The notes beneath the pieces are model-generated. The model ran no database searches, had not been told where the DNA came from, and was given only the letters and a program-made list of their open reading frames with translations. A DNA stretch of 64,000 bases from Actinomycetota bacterium (GTDB lineage Bacteria > Actinomycetota > Acidimicrobiia > Acidimicrobiales > Microtrichaceae). This document shows positions 25,169-37,206 of the stretch, piece after piece (within the stretch, counting starts at the first letter, position 1; every line of letters begins with the position of its first letter). The stretch is taken from the NCBI GenBank assembly GCA_016703525.1, contig JADJBW010000006.1, positions 100,298-164,297 on the forward strand. The letters are read 5' to 3'. A program made the translations under genes and the position numbers.

Positions 25169-28100
25169 TCTCCCGACGTGCCCGGACGCGCCGGGCCGTC
25201 CGAACCGCCAGACCCGCGGGCACGCCGGGCGCGCAGCAGCGAGTCGAGATTCGAGCCAGTCGCGGCCCCGCCGTCGCGGCCATCGGGAACACGCGGCGCG
25301 ACCCCGCCATCGGGAACACGCGGCGCGACCCCGGCCTCGCGGCCATCGGGAACACGCGGCGCGACCCCGGCCTCGCGGCCATCGGGAACACGCGGCGCGA
25401 CCCCGCCAGCGAGCCAGCGTCGGACGGCGTCGCGCGGCGAGCACCCGAGAGGCGTGCGGCGAGGGCCTCGAGCTGGGCGGGGCGCGTGGGCCGAGCGATC
25501 GCGTCGGTGCCCCGCACGAACGACAGCCGCGATAGGGCCACAACGAGGGGCCAGGCGAGCAGCGCCGCCCACAGCAGCCACGGTCGGAGGTCGAAGACCC
25601 GCCGGCCGGATCGAAGGCCGGTCGCATCGAAGGCCCGGCCGGCGGTTACGTCGCCGCGGCCGCGGGTGAGTGCGCTCCATGCCCGCATCGACTCCCGTCT
25701 GCGCCCCGGTCGAGGTATTCGCGGGAGAACCCCGAATCGGCGGTCGCCGAGACCGCGGCGATCGCAGCCCCGTCGAGGGTTGCGGTCACGCCGACGGCGT
25801 AACTCCCCGCCCGGCCGGCGGGAACCGCTCCGGCGAAGCGCCGGCCGTCGATCCGCTCGAGCCGCACGGTCGACACCTCGCCCGATGGATCGGTCACGCG
25901 TCCTTCGACGGCGGCGCCGTCGGGCACGTCGTCATCGAACACGGCCTCGACCCGGCCCTCGCCATCGGCGAACGACAGTCGGGCGGCACCGGCCGGATGT
26001 GGGAACGTCGCCCGGAAGACGCCCGACCAGAACTCCGGGTTGCCGTCCCACGCCGCCCACGGAGCCGACCAGCGTCGCCCGGCGTCGCTGGTCCACGCGG
26101 CGACCGTTCCCAGGCCGACCCGCCACGAAGCGAGGAGCGGATCGTCATGCTCGCCGACCTGCAGGTGGGTCGCCGCTGTCGGGCGGGCCGTCGTGGCGAG
26201 GTAGCCGCGCAGCGGCGGTGCCGCGTCGAGCGAGGCCACCATCGGGTCGACGCTGGTGCGGACCGGCACGACCTCGCCCTCGACAATGAGCTGCCGCGAC
26301 ACGACCTTGGTCTCCTGCAGCAAGAGATCGGGGAGGAGCTGCAGGTCGCGCCCGGGGTAGTAGCGACCGCCGCCGGCCTCGGCGATCTGCCGGAGCTGCC
26401 GTGCGGCGCCTTCGCCGGTTCCCATCACCGACACGGTGATGCCCGAGTCGCGCAGCTGGGCGGCCTGTGCGGTCAGGCCGGTCAGTGCCTCGCCCGACGT
26501 GAACCCGTCGGTGAAGAGCACGACATGGCGAACCGTGCCCTGCGCCTTGTCGAGCTGAGCGGCGGCCGCCTGCAGGCTCGTCCCGAGGCTCGTCGCCCGC
26601 CCCGTCTGCTCGATTCCGCCCATCCGGCGGCGTGCGGTGGCGCCGTTGCCCACGAGCGACACGTCGAGCAGCCACCGGTTGCGATCGTCGAGCGCGAGCA
26701 CCCCGAGTTCGTCGGTCGGAGCCATGCCCGCAAGCGCCTTGACCGCTGCGTCGCGGGCGATGTCGGTCTTCTCCACGCCGCCCGGCAGCCGAGCGTTCGC
26801 GCCGATGCCCTCCTCGCTGCAGTGACACGCTCCCATCGAACCCGACACGTCGACCGCGAACACCTGGGCCACCCGAGACCGGCGCTGGTCGTCCGGCACC
26901 TCGCTCACCACCGGCAGCAGGTTCTCGAGCGGACTCCCCAGGTAGTCGCCGGCGCCGAACGACGAGGTGCCGCCGATCGCGACGAGCCCCACGCCGAGCT
27001 CGCGAACGGCCGTGTCGAGCTGTGCGGTCTGCGCGCTACTGAGCGATGCCGCCGGCACGTCGACAAGCCCGATGGCATCGAACGCCGACAGGTCGTTCAG
27101 GCCGCCGAGCGTCGTGGGGTCAGCGGTGGCAACGTCGGCGCCGGTCGCGGCCAACGCCGCCGCAACCGACGCGGCGTTGTCGGGAACGCCCTCGACGAGG
27201 AGCACCCGAGCGCGGCCGGCGACCCGCGTGGTCGCACGCCCCGCATCGTTCTGGGTGCGGCCGTTGTCGGGTCCCGAAACCAGCACCTCCCACCGCTGCT
27301 GCGCCGAGTCGTCGATCGGCTGGGTGAACGACACGGTCGTCGTGCCGGCGGTGACCTCAACAGCTCGACGATCCACCGGCTGATCGTTGCGACGCAGCGT
27401 GACCGTGACGAGCTGGGCGGCGGTGGCCACCAGATCGGCTTCGATCGTGGCGGTCTCACCCGGCCTGGCCACCTGAGGGGCCCGGACCGACCCGACCGCC
27501 ACATCGGCGCCCGACGCGGGCGCCACGACGTGCACGTCGAGGCGCACACCGTCGCGGCGGAGTCGCGCGACCTCGGCCGCCGTGTCGCCGAGGGTCGGTC
27601 GGCCGTCGGACACCAACACGATGCGACGGGCGTGATCGGTTGGCAGCATCGCCGCTGCGACCCGCAGCCCCGACGCGGGGTCGGTGTCGGAACGATCGAT
27701 CACGGCGGTCGAGCCGGCCCAGGCCAGGTGCTCGGCCACGCTGGCGTCGACTCGCGCCTGGGCGCCGACCGCGACCACGCCCGCGACGGAGCCGTCCGGA
27801 GCCGCCGCGAGGGCGTCGCCGACGAAGCGCTCGCCGGCGCGGTGCCACCCCCGACCGAATCGGACAGATCCACGACGAAGACGACGGCGACCTCGTCGGC
27901 GTCGAAGGTGAGCGTCGGAGCGAGGATCGCAGCCACGATCGCTGCGGCCACCGCACCCCGCCCGATCGCGGCCCAACGCCACTGCCGCCGCGACACGCCT
28001 CGCCGTCGCCGCGACCACCACCATTCGGCGGCGACGACCGCGAGCAGCGCGGCCAGCAACCACGGGGTCAGGTCGTCGTTCACGACGACCTCGTCGCCCT

Positions 28101-29793
28101 GCAGCCCGCTCGCAACGCCGGGGATCGCGAGCCTGGCCACCGGTCGCACGTCGCTCTCGGCGGGCGCGGGGTTCACCACCACGAGCCGACTGCCCTGACC
28201 GGCGATCTCGACGGTCCAGATCCCGGTGCGATCGAGCTCGGGCGGCGACATTCCCGGTTCGACAGCGGTTCGTGTGCCGGCTGGCGACACGACGGTGGCC
28301 TTCGCGCCGCTCTCGATCGGCAACGGATCACCCACCACCAGCGAACCCGCCGCCAGGTCGGGCCGGCCGAGCGATGTCAGCACCCGATCACCGAACACAG
28401 CGAACGCCGGAAGCAGGCCGAAGTTGGTGTGCGACAGGGGCGTGCCGAGATAGACGAAGGGCACGGCTGCGTCGCGTCCCGACACGACCAGCGGCGTGGC
28501 CTCGGAGCCGATCAGGGTGGTCGCGCCGGGCGCGTCGAGTCGTTGCGAGTCGGCGAACGCGAGCCCGGCCAGGTCGAGCCCGTCGAGCAGCTCGGTGTCG
28601 GATCGCACCAGGGTCGCGATGGGGTCGTCGAGCGTCGCACCCGCCGCCACCGCGCGGGTACCACCGGGCGGAGCGATCGCGACGTACGGCACCGTTGGCG
28701 ATTCCGGGACGGCCACCTGGTTGTAGATCACCAGGTCGGCTTCGGCGAGCACCGCCGCTGCCTCGGGCGCCGTCGGGCCGGCGAGCCTCTGCACGGCGAG
28801 ATCGGTGCGAACCCCGGTGAGGGCATCGAGGAACGGATCGTCGGGACCGACGAGCACCACGTCGAGGCGCGATGCCGACGGGCCGACGCCGTAGGCATGG
28901 TTGTCGAGGGTGAGCAGATCGTCGATGTCGGCCAAGACATCGATGCGCTCGCCGGACGGAACATCGGCACCGACTTCGGCCGCCGACCGGGCCGCGATCT
29001 TCACCGAGCGAGTCAAGGCCGTCCGACCGTCGACGTCGATGCGCACCGGGACCACCTCGGCGCGGTCCCACGAGTTGGTGACCGTGGCGGTCACGTGGGC
29101 TGCGGTTCCGCGTGGAGCGACCACCACGTTGGTGATGCCGACGTTGCGTTCGCCGCTACCGACCGGATCGAGACGAGTGCCCGGCGGGAGCTGTGCGATC
29201 GCCCGCCCGTCCAGCCCACCGTCGGAGATCAGCACCACGTCGGCGGAACGGTCGGGCCGGTCCAGGCTGCGCGCCAGAGCGCCCGTGCCGGCAGCGTCGA
29301 AGGGACCCTCGCCCGCTCGGAGCTCGCCGAGCGCCGCCCCCGCCTGGCTCGCCTGCAGCCCGGAGGCGACGATGCGCGCCGGCGCCCCCGTGGCGATGAT
29401 CGACACCGTCACCTCCCCGCCGACGTCGTCGATGAGTCGTTCGGCGATGCGGCGCACCTCGTCGACCCGGTTCGCTCGGGCATCGGTGGCACCCATCGAC
29501 GCGGAGGTGTCCGCCAACACGATGAGCTGCTCGGCCGAGCGCCGCCCGCTGTCGCGGCCCGGCCCGGCGAGCGCGGCACAGATGCCCGCCACCACGAGCA
29601 GCTGCAACACGAGGGGAATCGTCCACCGGAGCCGCTGCCAGGGCTTGGTGGCCACGGCCGGTCGGTCGATGCGGTCCCATCCGAGCACCGAGGACACGAC
29701 GAGCTGCACGCGCCGCGACCGCAGGATGTGCAGCGCCACGACAGGCACCGTCGCCAGCAGACCCCACAGCGCCGCGGGATGGCCGAACGTCAT
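25153..29793 (-). CDS. Fused double von Willebrand factor A membrane protein (BatA-like plus second VWA unit), frame-broken
   Basis: Last gene of the MoxR operon, about 1,540 residues. First half: BatA N-terminal helices (1-80), a VWA domain with MIDAS D95-TSAS, a long outer part, and two helices near WLLAALLAVVAAEWWW. With no stop between, a second unit follows: helix, MIDAS FVVDLSDSV, a VWA domain and a glutamine-amidotransferase-like region containing FAVDVSGSM, then a final helix. Frame changes occur near 27848-27852 (a C5 run; one more C restores frame), 25690 and 25430. The tail has four 9-12 residue repeats (around 25281-25405). Start fixed by 4-bp overlap with the DUF58 gene. Likely an envelope-complex partner of MoxR. 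Confidence 0.75.
25278..25406. repeat. In-frame tandem repeat in the VWA protein tail
   Basis: CATCGGGAAC recurs at 25281, 25308, 25344 and 25380 inside nearly identical units of 27, 36 and 36 bp. All spacings are multiples of three, so copy-number change would not alter the reading frame. In the preferred frame each unit encodes GVAPRVPDGREA or a shortened form, a Pro/Arg-rich tail segment after the last membrane helix. Confidence 0.85.
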
Positions 29794-30672
29794 CGGATCA
29801 CCCCGGCATCGAGCAGCCGCGGCACGACGGTGCCGATCAGATCGTCCGACGCGTCGGTCGCGAGCCACCGTCCGCCGCGGCGGGCGACCCGGGCCGCCAT
29901 GGCGGCGCGCAGCTCGCCGCGGCGACGGCGGAAGGCCGCCACCACGTCGGGGGTGAGGTCGGCGTCGACGAGCTCGCCGGTCTCCGAGTCGACCAGCTGC
30001 ATCTCGCCCACCACGTCGTCGAGCAGGTCGACCGGCGAGCCGATCGCCATCGCGACCAACTGGTCGCGATGCACCGACAACCGGTCGACCGCCTCGGCCC
30101 AACCCGGCGTCAGGAAGTCCGAGATCACCGCGGTGACGCCGACGCCGCGCGGCACCAGCGCCAGCTCGGCGGCGCGTTCGGCGAGCCGTGTCGGACCGGC
30201 GGCGTCCCACGCGCCCACGTGCGCCAGCAGCGGCCCGAGCGCACCGCGCCCCCGATACCGACGAGGCACCCGATCGTGCAGCGTCGATACCGACAGCGTT
30301 TCGTTGCGTCCGAGAGCGACCACGCCGATGGCGGCCACCGTTCGTTGCGCCTGGCGGAGCTTGTCGCCGAACCCCATCGACGCGGACGTGTCCACGATGA
30401 CGTGCACCGTCAGGTCCACGTCGGCCTCGTAGAGCCGAACGAGCACCTGATCGAGCCGAGCCCACGCCTGTACGTCGATCGTGCGGGGGTCGTCGCCGGG
30501 CTCGTAGTCGCGCCAGTCGGCGAAATCGAGCGAACGGCCGCGCCGCACCGACCGGTGCGCGCCGCCGTGGCGACCTTCACGGGCCGGTCCGCGGTGAGCG
30601 TGAGCCGCTCGAGCCGAGCGACCTCACCGGCCGACAACACGCCGTTGGGCGCGGCGCGTGCGCCGGACTCGC

Positions 30673-30676
<4 letters not shown>
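29790..30676 (-). CDS. DUF58 domain protein of the MoxR operon, frame-broken near its start
   Basis: DUF58 proteins pair with MoxR ATPases and have a VWA-like core. The main frame (from about 30570 down) shows RRGRSLDFADWRDYEPGDD, the family hallmark, then HVIVDTSASM as MIDAS. The N-terminal ~35 residues (VSESGARAAPNGVLSAGEVA) are in another frame and start with GTG 30676, which overlaps the moxR stop as GTGA. The break lies near 30570-30575. The total of 887 nt is one short of a multiple of three, consistent with one missing base. No membrane segments, so probably cytoplasmic. Confidence 0.82.
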
Positions 30677-31649
<973 letters not shown>

Positions 31650-31650
<1 letters not shown>

Positions 31651-33289
31651 CACGAATCTCCTTGTTGGTTGTCGGCGGCGGCGCGAGCCAACGCGTCGAA
31701 GTAGCGGCCGGTGAGCTGGCGGTACACCTCGGCGGTCGCCGGATCGCTCGTCGCCTGCGCGGCGCGAGTGCGGTAGCGCGCAATCGCGTCGGCGAGTGGA
31801 ACGGTCGCCGATCCCCGCCGGCTGGTGGTCTCGGCCTGGCCGGTGCGCTCGCCCAGATCGCCGCCGGTGCCCGACTCACCGCCGCCCTCGGTGGCGCCGG
31901 TCGGGTCCGGAGCGAACACCGACGAGGTCGCGTCGCTGGACTCGGGGTTGGGGCTTCGCTGTTCGCCGGTGCCGGCGCCCACGGTTCCCTGTCCGCCTCT
32001 GCCAGAACCCGATCCCGCGCGCTGTCCGGCAGCCACCGTGCCACTCGGATTGCCCCCAGCGCCCTGCCCCTGCCCCTGCCCCTGACCCTGGCCCTGGCCC
32101 TGCCCCTGACCCTGCCCCTGACCCTGGCCCTGGCCCTGCCCCTGACCCCGACCCTGGACCCTGACCCCTGGCCCTGACCCTGGCCTGAGCCTGCCCTGCC
32201 CTGGCCCTGACCCTGGCCCTGGCCCTGTGCCGCCTGCGAGGCGGTCGCGCGCGCCGAGGCCGCCGCCGAAGCTGCCTGGGAGGCCGCTGTGCGTTCGGCG
32301 GTCGACGACGCCGCCGCCGCCGCTGCCGTCGCGGCAGCGGCCACCGCGGACGCCGCGGCGGGGCTCCCGGAACGAACCGATTCCGCCGCTTCCTTGAGCG
32401 CCGTGGCCAACTCCGGCGCCCCCGCCGTCTGGGTGGCGGCCAGCGCGTCGAGCCGTTCGGCGAGCGCAGAACGGTCCGCCTCCGACATGGCACCGAGCGA
32501 TTCCGAAGCGGCCCGGAGTTGCGCCTCCGCGTCGCCGCCGTTACTGCCGGGGAGGGGCGAGGTTTGCAGCGAACGCTCCAGTCCGTCCTGCGCCGCGACC
32601 GCGGATGACAGGTCGGACCCGGCCGTCTGAAGCTCCGATGCCTCCATGTCGGCGAGCGTTGCGAGTGCCCGATCGAGCGACTGTGTGGCGATGCGATCGG
32701 CCAGCGAGTCAAGCTTCGCGGCGATGGCAGGGTCGTCCGCCGCGTCGGCCGCCCGGCGCAGCGACGCGACGGCTTCGGCCACCGCCGTTGCCTCGCGCGC
32801 CTCCTGAGCGCGCCGCTCGTCCTGCGGGCTCGGGGCGATCGTCAGCGCGACGGCGATCGCCGCCAACAGGCCCAACGCTCCGAGTCGTCGCATACCCCAG
32901 CGGGCGGCCGGCAGCGCTGCCGCCGGCGTGGCCTCGCGGGCGATCACCATGGCTCGTTCTCGAATCGCCGGTCCGAACGGCGAATCCGAGCCGGCGAACT
33001 CGATCGATGCCGCGAGCGCGTCGCGGCTTTCGAGGCCGGCGTCCAAGGCTCGGGCGACCACTATGTCGGGAAGCTGCCCGGCGGCGACGCTCGCCACGAA
33101 CGTGAGCACGACGGCCGCCCCGACCAGCCAGCATGCGACCTCGAACGGTCGCCACGGAACGAAGCGGCCCAGCAGGAGCAGCGCCGCAACTGCGAGCAGC
33201 ACCTGTGGGGCGATCCGCTGGAGGGCCGCCGCTGCGCGAATCCGACGGAGGCGGCGGCGCCCGGCGTCGACGAGCGCCTCGGGTGTCAT
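31650..33289 (-). CDS. Membrane protein with Ala-rich helices and Gly-Gln repeat, frame-broken in the repeat
   Basis: About 545 residues. The N-terminus (from ATG 33289, overlapping the permease stop by 4 bp) has two membrane helices near residues 24-60, then a third near 120. A long Ala/Glu/Asp helical region (150-330) and a (Gly-Gln)n tract encoded around 32040-32240 follow. Beyond the tract the frame changes, and the C-terminal ~140 residues are read to 31650 (ATVPLADAIARYRTRAAQAT, EVYRQLTGRYFDALARAA). That end resembles the C-termini of proteins encoded next to MoxR in other operons. The GC-rich hexamer tract is the probable site of one or more base errors. Function unknown; likely a scaffold for the MoxR/VWA complex. 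Confidence 0.65.
32040..32240. repeat. Low-complexity Gly-Gln coding tract
   Basis: Degenerate six-base repeats on the minus strand (GGCCAG, GGTCAG and GGGCAG in varying order) encode alternating Gly and Gln. Reading frames switch inside the tract, near 32150-32165. Six-base slippage alone would keep the frame, so the shift needs a separate single-base change or a base-calling error. Confidence 0.85.
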
Positions 33290-34137
33290 CGATCGCGCTC
33301 CGCCGGCGCGACCACTCGCTTCGACGCGCCCCGAATGCACAGCGTCGTCACACCGAGCCAACAGGCGGCGGCCACGAGCCGGCCGCTCGATCCCGCCGGA
33401 TCATCGTCCGCTATGTCACCCAGATCGACGAACCCGAACAGTGCGGTCGGCGAGGTCGCCGCCAGCAGCCGGGCCGCGTTCTCGTCGAAGGGTGGGGGGC
33501 TCTCAGCGGCTGCCACCGTTACCTGCGACACGAGCGTGAGACCGGCGACGATCCACGGGCCCAAGCACAACGCCAGGCTCATCGCGAGTGCGGTCACGAT
33601 GGCGCCGACCGGCTTGGTGAACCACGAGCTCACCCACACGGACACCGCCGCGAGTTCGATCGCGATCGCCGCCAGCACGATGAGGCAGGTGATCACCGTG
33701 CGCACCGGCACACCGCCGAGCAAGTACGGAATGGCGATCACCGGAAGCGCGCACGCGATCACGACCATCAGATAGGCCGACGAGGCGATCAGTTTGCCGA
33801 CCACGATCTGGGCGGGGCGCAGCAACGTGAGCTGCAACGGCTGCAGCGTCTGGTTCGCTCGTTCGCTCGCGATCGAACCGCCCGCGAGCGCTGGGACGAA
33901 GAGCACGAGGGTTCCCGTGAGCGCTACGACCACGGTCGTGAGCAGGATCACGCCGGTGTTGTTGAACGAGTCGATGCCGTTGAACTGGTCGTTCCCTCGC
34001 ACGGTCAAGGCATAGGCCACGACCACGGCGAGGCCGGGAATCCCGATCGCGATGCCGATGCCGGCTGCTGCCGCGAACCCCGAGAACCGGCGGCGCATCT
34101 CGAACCGGACGATCGGGTTCGATCGGACGAGGCCCAT
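33286..34137 (-). CDS. ABC-2 type permease of the MoxR operon
   Basis: A 283-residue ABC-2 family membrane protein with about six or seven helices. An N-terminal RSNPIVRFEMRRRF segment is followed by a helix, a large outside loop, then GSIASERANQTLQPLQLTLL and PAQIVVGKLIASS, the typical cytoplasmic loop (ERxxxTLxxL) that meets the ATPase. Its start coincides with the last base of the ATPase stop (34137) and its stop overlaps the next start by 4 bp. Forms a transporter with the ATPase upstream. The cargo is unknown. Confidence 0.85.
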   Translation of the reverse strand: MGLVRSNPIVRFEMRRRFSGFAAAAGIGIAIGIPGLAVVVAYALTVRGNDQFNGIDSFNNTGVILLTTVVVALTGTLVLFVPALAGGSIASERANQTLQPLQLTLLRPAQIVVGKLIASSAYLMVVIACALPVIAIPYLLGGVPVRTVITCLIVLAAIAIELAAVSVWVSSWFTKPVGAIVTALAMSLALCLGPWIVAGLTLVSQVTVAAAESPPPFDENAARLLAATSPTALFGFVDLGDIADDDPAGSSGRLVAAACWLGVTTLCIRGASKRVVAPAERDR

Positions 34138-35042
34138 CAGTTCAACTCCCCTGCGGTCAGCCGCATGAATCGCGCCTCCAGCCCGGTCGTGTCCGTCGAC
34201 ACCGACACCACGTTGCGCCCCTCCCCGACGAGCCGTGCGACCAACGCGGCTTGCGCGGCGTCATCCGAGATTCGGTACTGCTCGGCCGGCGCGTCGAGAT
34301 AGGTCACGGTCACGACCCGGTCCGGTTCGTCTCCGAGGTGTTCGAACCCGGCCAGGCGCCCGTGTTCGATCACGAGCGCGTGCGAACACATCTCCTCGAG
34401 TTCGGCGAGGATGTGCGAGCTGACCACGATCGTGACGCCGAGCCCATTGAGGTGAGCGATGATGTCGCGGAGTTCGATGCGCGCTCGGGGGTCCAGCCCC
34501 GACGCCGGCTCGTCGAGCAGCAGCAGCTTCGGGTCGTTGATCAGGCCGCGGGCGAGCGCGAGGCGTTGCTTCATCCCTCGTGACAGCGTGTTCACGTCGG
34601 CGTCGCGTTTGCCGCCCAGGTCGACCAGCTCGAGCAGGCCATCGATCAGGCCCGGCCGCTGATCGGCCTTCACGGCGTACGAGTCGGCGAAGAAGTCGAG
34701 GTAGTCCACCACCGACAGGCCCGTGTAGAGCCCGAGCACGTCGGGCACGTAGCCGACGACGCCTCGCACCGCCGCCGTGTCGGCGATCGGGTGGCCGAAC
34801 ACCTCGACGGTTCCTGCCGTCGGTCGTAGCAGCGTGGCCGCGATCGACAGCAACGTCGATTTGCCGGCACCGTTCGGTCCGACGAGCCCGCACACGCAGC
34901 CAGCCGGCAGGTCGACCGTGACATCGTTGAGCGCAACGTTCGTCCCGTACACCTTCGAGACCCCGCGGAACGACACCGCCGCGGCAGCGCCGTCGCTCGG
35001 GGCGCGGGGCGCCTGCTGCTCGTCCGCGTGTCCGTCGATCAT
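34137..35042 (-). CDS. ABC transporter ATP-binding protein of the MoxR operon
   Basis: A 301-residue ABC ATPase with Walker A GPNGAGKST (near residue 55), signature LSRGMKQRLALARGL, Walker B KLLLLDEPASGLD and H-loop SSHILAELEE, similar to ATPases of ABC-2 exporters (CcmA/NatA-like). An N-terminal ~22-residue polar extension is present. ATG 35042 overlaps the upstream stop by 4 bp; the stop abuts the permease start. The C-terminal ~70 residues form the usual regulatory extension of this ABC subgroup. Confidence 0.93.
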   Translation of the reverse strand: MIDGHADEQQAPRAPSDGAAAAVSFRGVSKVYGTNVALNDVTVDLPAGCVCGLVGPNGAGKSTLLSIAATLLRPTAGTVEVFGHPIADTAAVRGVVGYVPDVLGLYTGLSVVDYLDFFADSYAVKADQRPGLIDGLLELVDLGGKRDADVNTLSRGMKQRLALARGLINDPKLLLLDEPASGLDPRARIELRDIIAHLNGLGVTIVVSSHILAELEEMCSHALVIEHGRLAGFEHLGDEPDRVVTVTYLDAPAEQYRISDDAAQAALVARLVGEGRNVVSVSTDTTGLEARFMRLTAGELN

Positions 35043-37129
35043 GACCCGATCTCGCAGTCGATCGCCATGGGCGCCGAGTACTCCACGTTCGAATGGAGGC
35101 GCAGCCACACCGTGTCGCCCGCCGCCATCGCGGGGAACCCGTACGGTTTGAATTCGTTCGGCGCGAGATACCGCCCATCGGCGAACGCTTCGCCCGCAGA
35201 CGCAAGCTCCGTCCATGACGAACCGTCGAACCACTCGACCGGACCGATCGCCGAATGCACCGCGCACGGTCCCGCTGGGCGATCCACCGGCGACGAGATG
35301 CGCACGAACCGGGTGACGGATTCGCCGTTGTCGGCTCCGGCGGGGCCGGCGAGCTGACCGTCGAGCGGTGCCGGCGCCCGCCACCCCACCTCGTCGACGC
35401 GCAGGGCTGCGCCGACGGGCCCGCCGGGAGTGGGCGCTGCGGCGATCGGAGCGAACGACCAGATCGCGATGGTGGTGCGCGCGCCGCCGACGTCGCGTTC
35501 GGCCATGCCACGTGCGGCGATTCGACCTGAGGAGTTGGCGCCGAAACGGTCGGGCGACGACCACGCGCCGATGGATGTGTCGGTGAGGCACGGTCCCCAC
35601 AACCGGTCGTCCCGAGAACAGGTCGGGACCGATGGCCACAGGGTTGCGAACGCCTGCAGCGAGCTGGACAGCGAGATCCCGACGGTGCGCTTCGCCCCCG
35701 GAGCGAGATTCCCGACCTGGGTGCTCACGCCCGCCGTGGACACCGACACATTGTCGACGGTGTCGGTCGACCGGTTCGTGACGGTGACCGAGACGGTGGC
35801 GCCGTCCGCCGCGCTGGCGGTGACGTCGAGCTGCGCGCCGTTACCGACCGTGAGCGGACCGAGCGCCGCGGCGCTCACGCCGTTGATCGGCACGTCGAAG
35901 TGGGCCCGCCGATCCGACCCTGACTCCGCTACGGCGATGCCCCCCGTCGAGGCCAGCAGTTCGGCGCCTTCCGGGAGGGCCACAACCGGGTCGCTCGCGA
36001 CCACGCCGCGGGCCTGAGCCGTCGCGATGAGCCCCCACGGGGTCGACTCGGCTACGGCGATTCCCCGCGGCTCGGCGCTGGTCAGCGCTGCCTGCCCGCC
36101 GACGACCAGGGCCACGGCGACCACCAGCGAGAGTCCCGGCGACAGGAACCACATGTACCGTCGCCGCCGAGGCGTGCGAAGCACCAGCCACAGCACGGGT
36201 CCCACGAGCAACACGGTGCCAAACACCGAGCCTGCGACGACCCCCCACGACAGGTAGTCCATGTCGACCAGCATCGAACGGGGCATCCAGGCGAGATCGG
36301 CGCCGATGCCTTGGGACGGGTCGTTGAATCCCCAGCCGCCGCCTCCGTCGGCCTGAAGGCTGGGGCGCGTGGCGACCGGCTCGATCGCCTCGCTCCAGCG
36401 CGCCTGTTCCGGCGCGTCGCCAACGAAACGAACCCAGCCGAGCCCGACCGCGGTTCGGCCGCCGTCCTCGGCCGGCCGGCCGATCACGGGGAGCGGATCG
36501 ATCCGGGGGCCGGTCAACGCCAGGTTCCCTCCCTGCCAGACCCAGCCACGAACGCGTTGGAGCCGGCGCGCCTCCAGCCGGTCCGCTTGGGCGGCCCCGA
36601 GCACGATCCCGTTCATCGACTCGATCGATCCGGGCCGATCCCACAGGTCGTCGACGAGCGGAACGAGCACGGCATTCTGGATGCCACCGATCGTGATGGT
36701 CTCGGTTCGGTCCGACAGCAGCGCCGGGTCGACGCCCACGAGCGCGGGCACCGCGTCGGTGGTGTTGACGTCGATCTTGCGGGTCGAGGTCTCGGTGCCG
36801 ACCGACACCACGATGTCGAGGTCGTCGACGGGCCCGGCGATCACGAGATCGAGATGACGCTCCACACCGGCGTTCAACTCGACGTTGCGGCGGATGGGAA
36901 AGGCCGCGCCGCTCACCGAGAGCCGAGCGGTGACGGACCGGGGCGACTCGAGCGTGACGCGAAGGGGCACCTGCCGCGCCGTGGTGGGCACCACGCCGCC
37001 GACGCCGAGTTGCGCGTCCATGGCGACGGGCGCGACAACGGGCGCTGCCGAGGCGGCGCCCGTTGTACCGAACGTGATGATCGTGAGGGCCGCCGACGCG
37101 ACGAACCGGGCGATCGCGGGTCGTCGCAT
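35039..37129 (-). CDS. Secreted/membrane-anchored beta-rich protein, first gene of the MoxR operon
   Basis: A 696-residue exported protein: signal peptide (residues 1-28, ending ASA-AP), a beta-rich outer domain of about 260 residues, two central membrane helices (around residues 275-340, including LWLVLRTPRRRRYMWFLSPG as the cytoplasmic turn), and a second large outer domain with Cys residues near the end. ATG 37129 is chosen because AGGGGAGGAG lies upstream and the signal peptide starts there. I do not recognise a named family. Its place at the head of the operon suggests the envelope substrate or outer module of the ABC/MoxR system. Confidence 0.65.
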   Translation of the reverse strand: MRRPAIARFVASAALTIITFGTTGAASAAPVVAPVAMDAQLGVGGVVPTTARQVPLRVTLESPRSVTARLSVSGAAFPIRRNVELNAGVERHLDLVIAGPVDDLDIVVSVGTETSTRKIDVNTTDAVPALVGVDPALLSDRTETITIGGIQNAVLVPLVDDLWDRPGSIESMNGIVLGAAQADRLEARRLQRVRGWVWQGGNLALTGPRIDPLPVIGRPAEDGGRTAVGLGWVRFVGDAPEQARWSEAIEPVATRPSLQADGGGGWGFNDPSQGIGADLAWMPRSMLVDMDYLSWGVVAGSVFGTVLLVGPVLWLVLRTPRRRRYMWFLSPGLSLVVAVALVVGGQAALTSAEPRGIAVAESTPWGLIATAQARGVVASDPVVALPEGAELLASTGGIAVAESGSDRRAHFDVPINGVSAAALGPLTVGNGAQLDVTASAADGATVSVTVTNRSTDTVDNVSVSTAGVSTQVGNLAPGAKRTVGISLSSSLQAFATLWPSVPTCSRDDRLWGPCLTDTSIGAWSSPDRFGANSSGRIAARGMAERDVGGARTTIAIWSFAPIAAAPTPGGPVGAALRVDEVGWRAPAPLDGQLAGPAGADNGESVTRFVRISSPVDRPAGPCAVHSAIGPVEWFDGSSWTELASAGEAFADGRYLAPNEFKPYGFPAMAAGDTVWLRLHSNVEYSAPMAIDCEIGS

Positions 37130-37206
37130 CCGGCCGTTCTCCTCCCCTTGACGTGGGCCGCTCGCAGCCACGTGGCCGAGAGCGTACCGCACGTCCCGTC
37201 GGAGAA

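Noticed and set aside
25278..25406. Possible CRISPR-like array
   Set aside because: Units are directly adjacent with no variable spacers, spacings are multiples of three, and the region is coding for the VWA protein tail.
32040..32240. Possible non-coding satellite repeat
   Set aside because: The hexamers encode Gly-Gln in frame with conserved protein on the N-terminal side, so it is a low-complexity protein tract.
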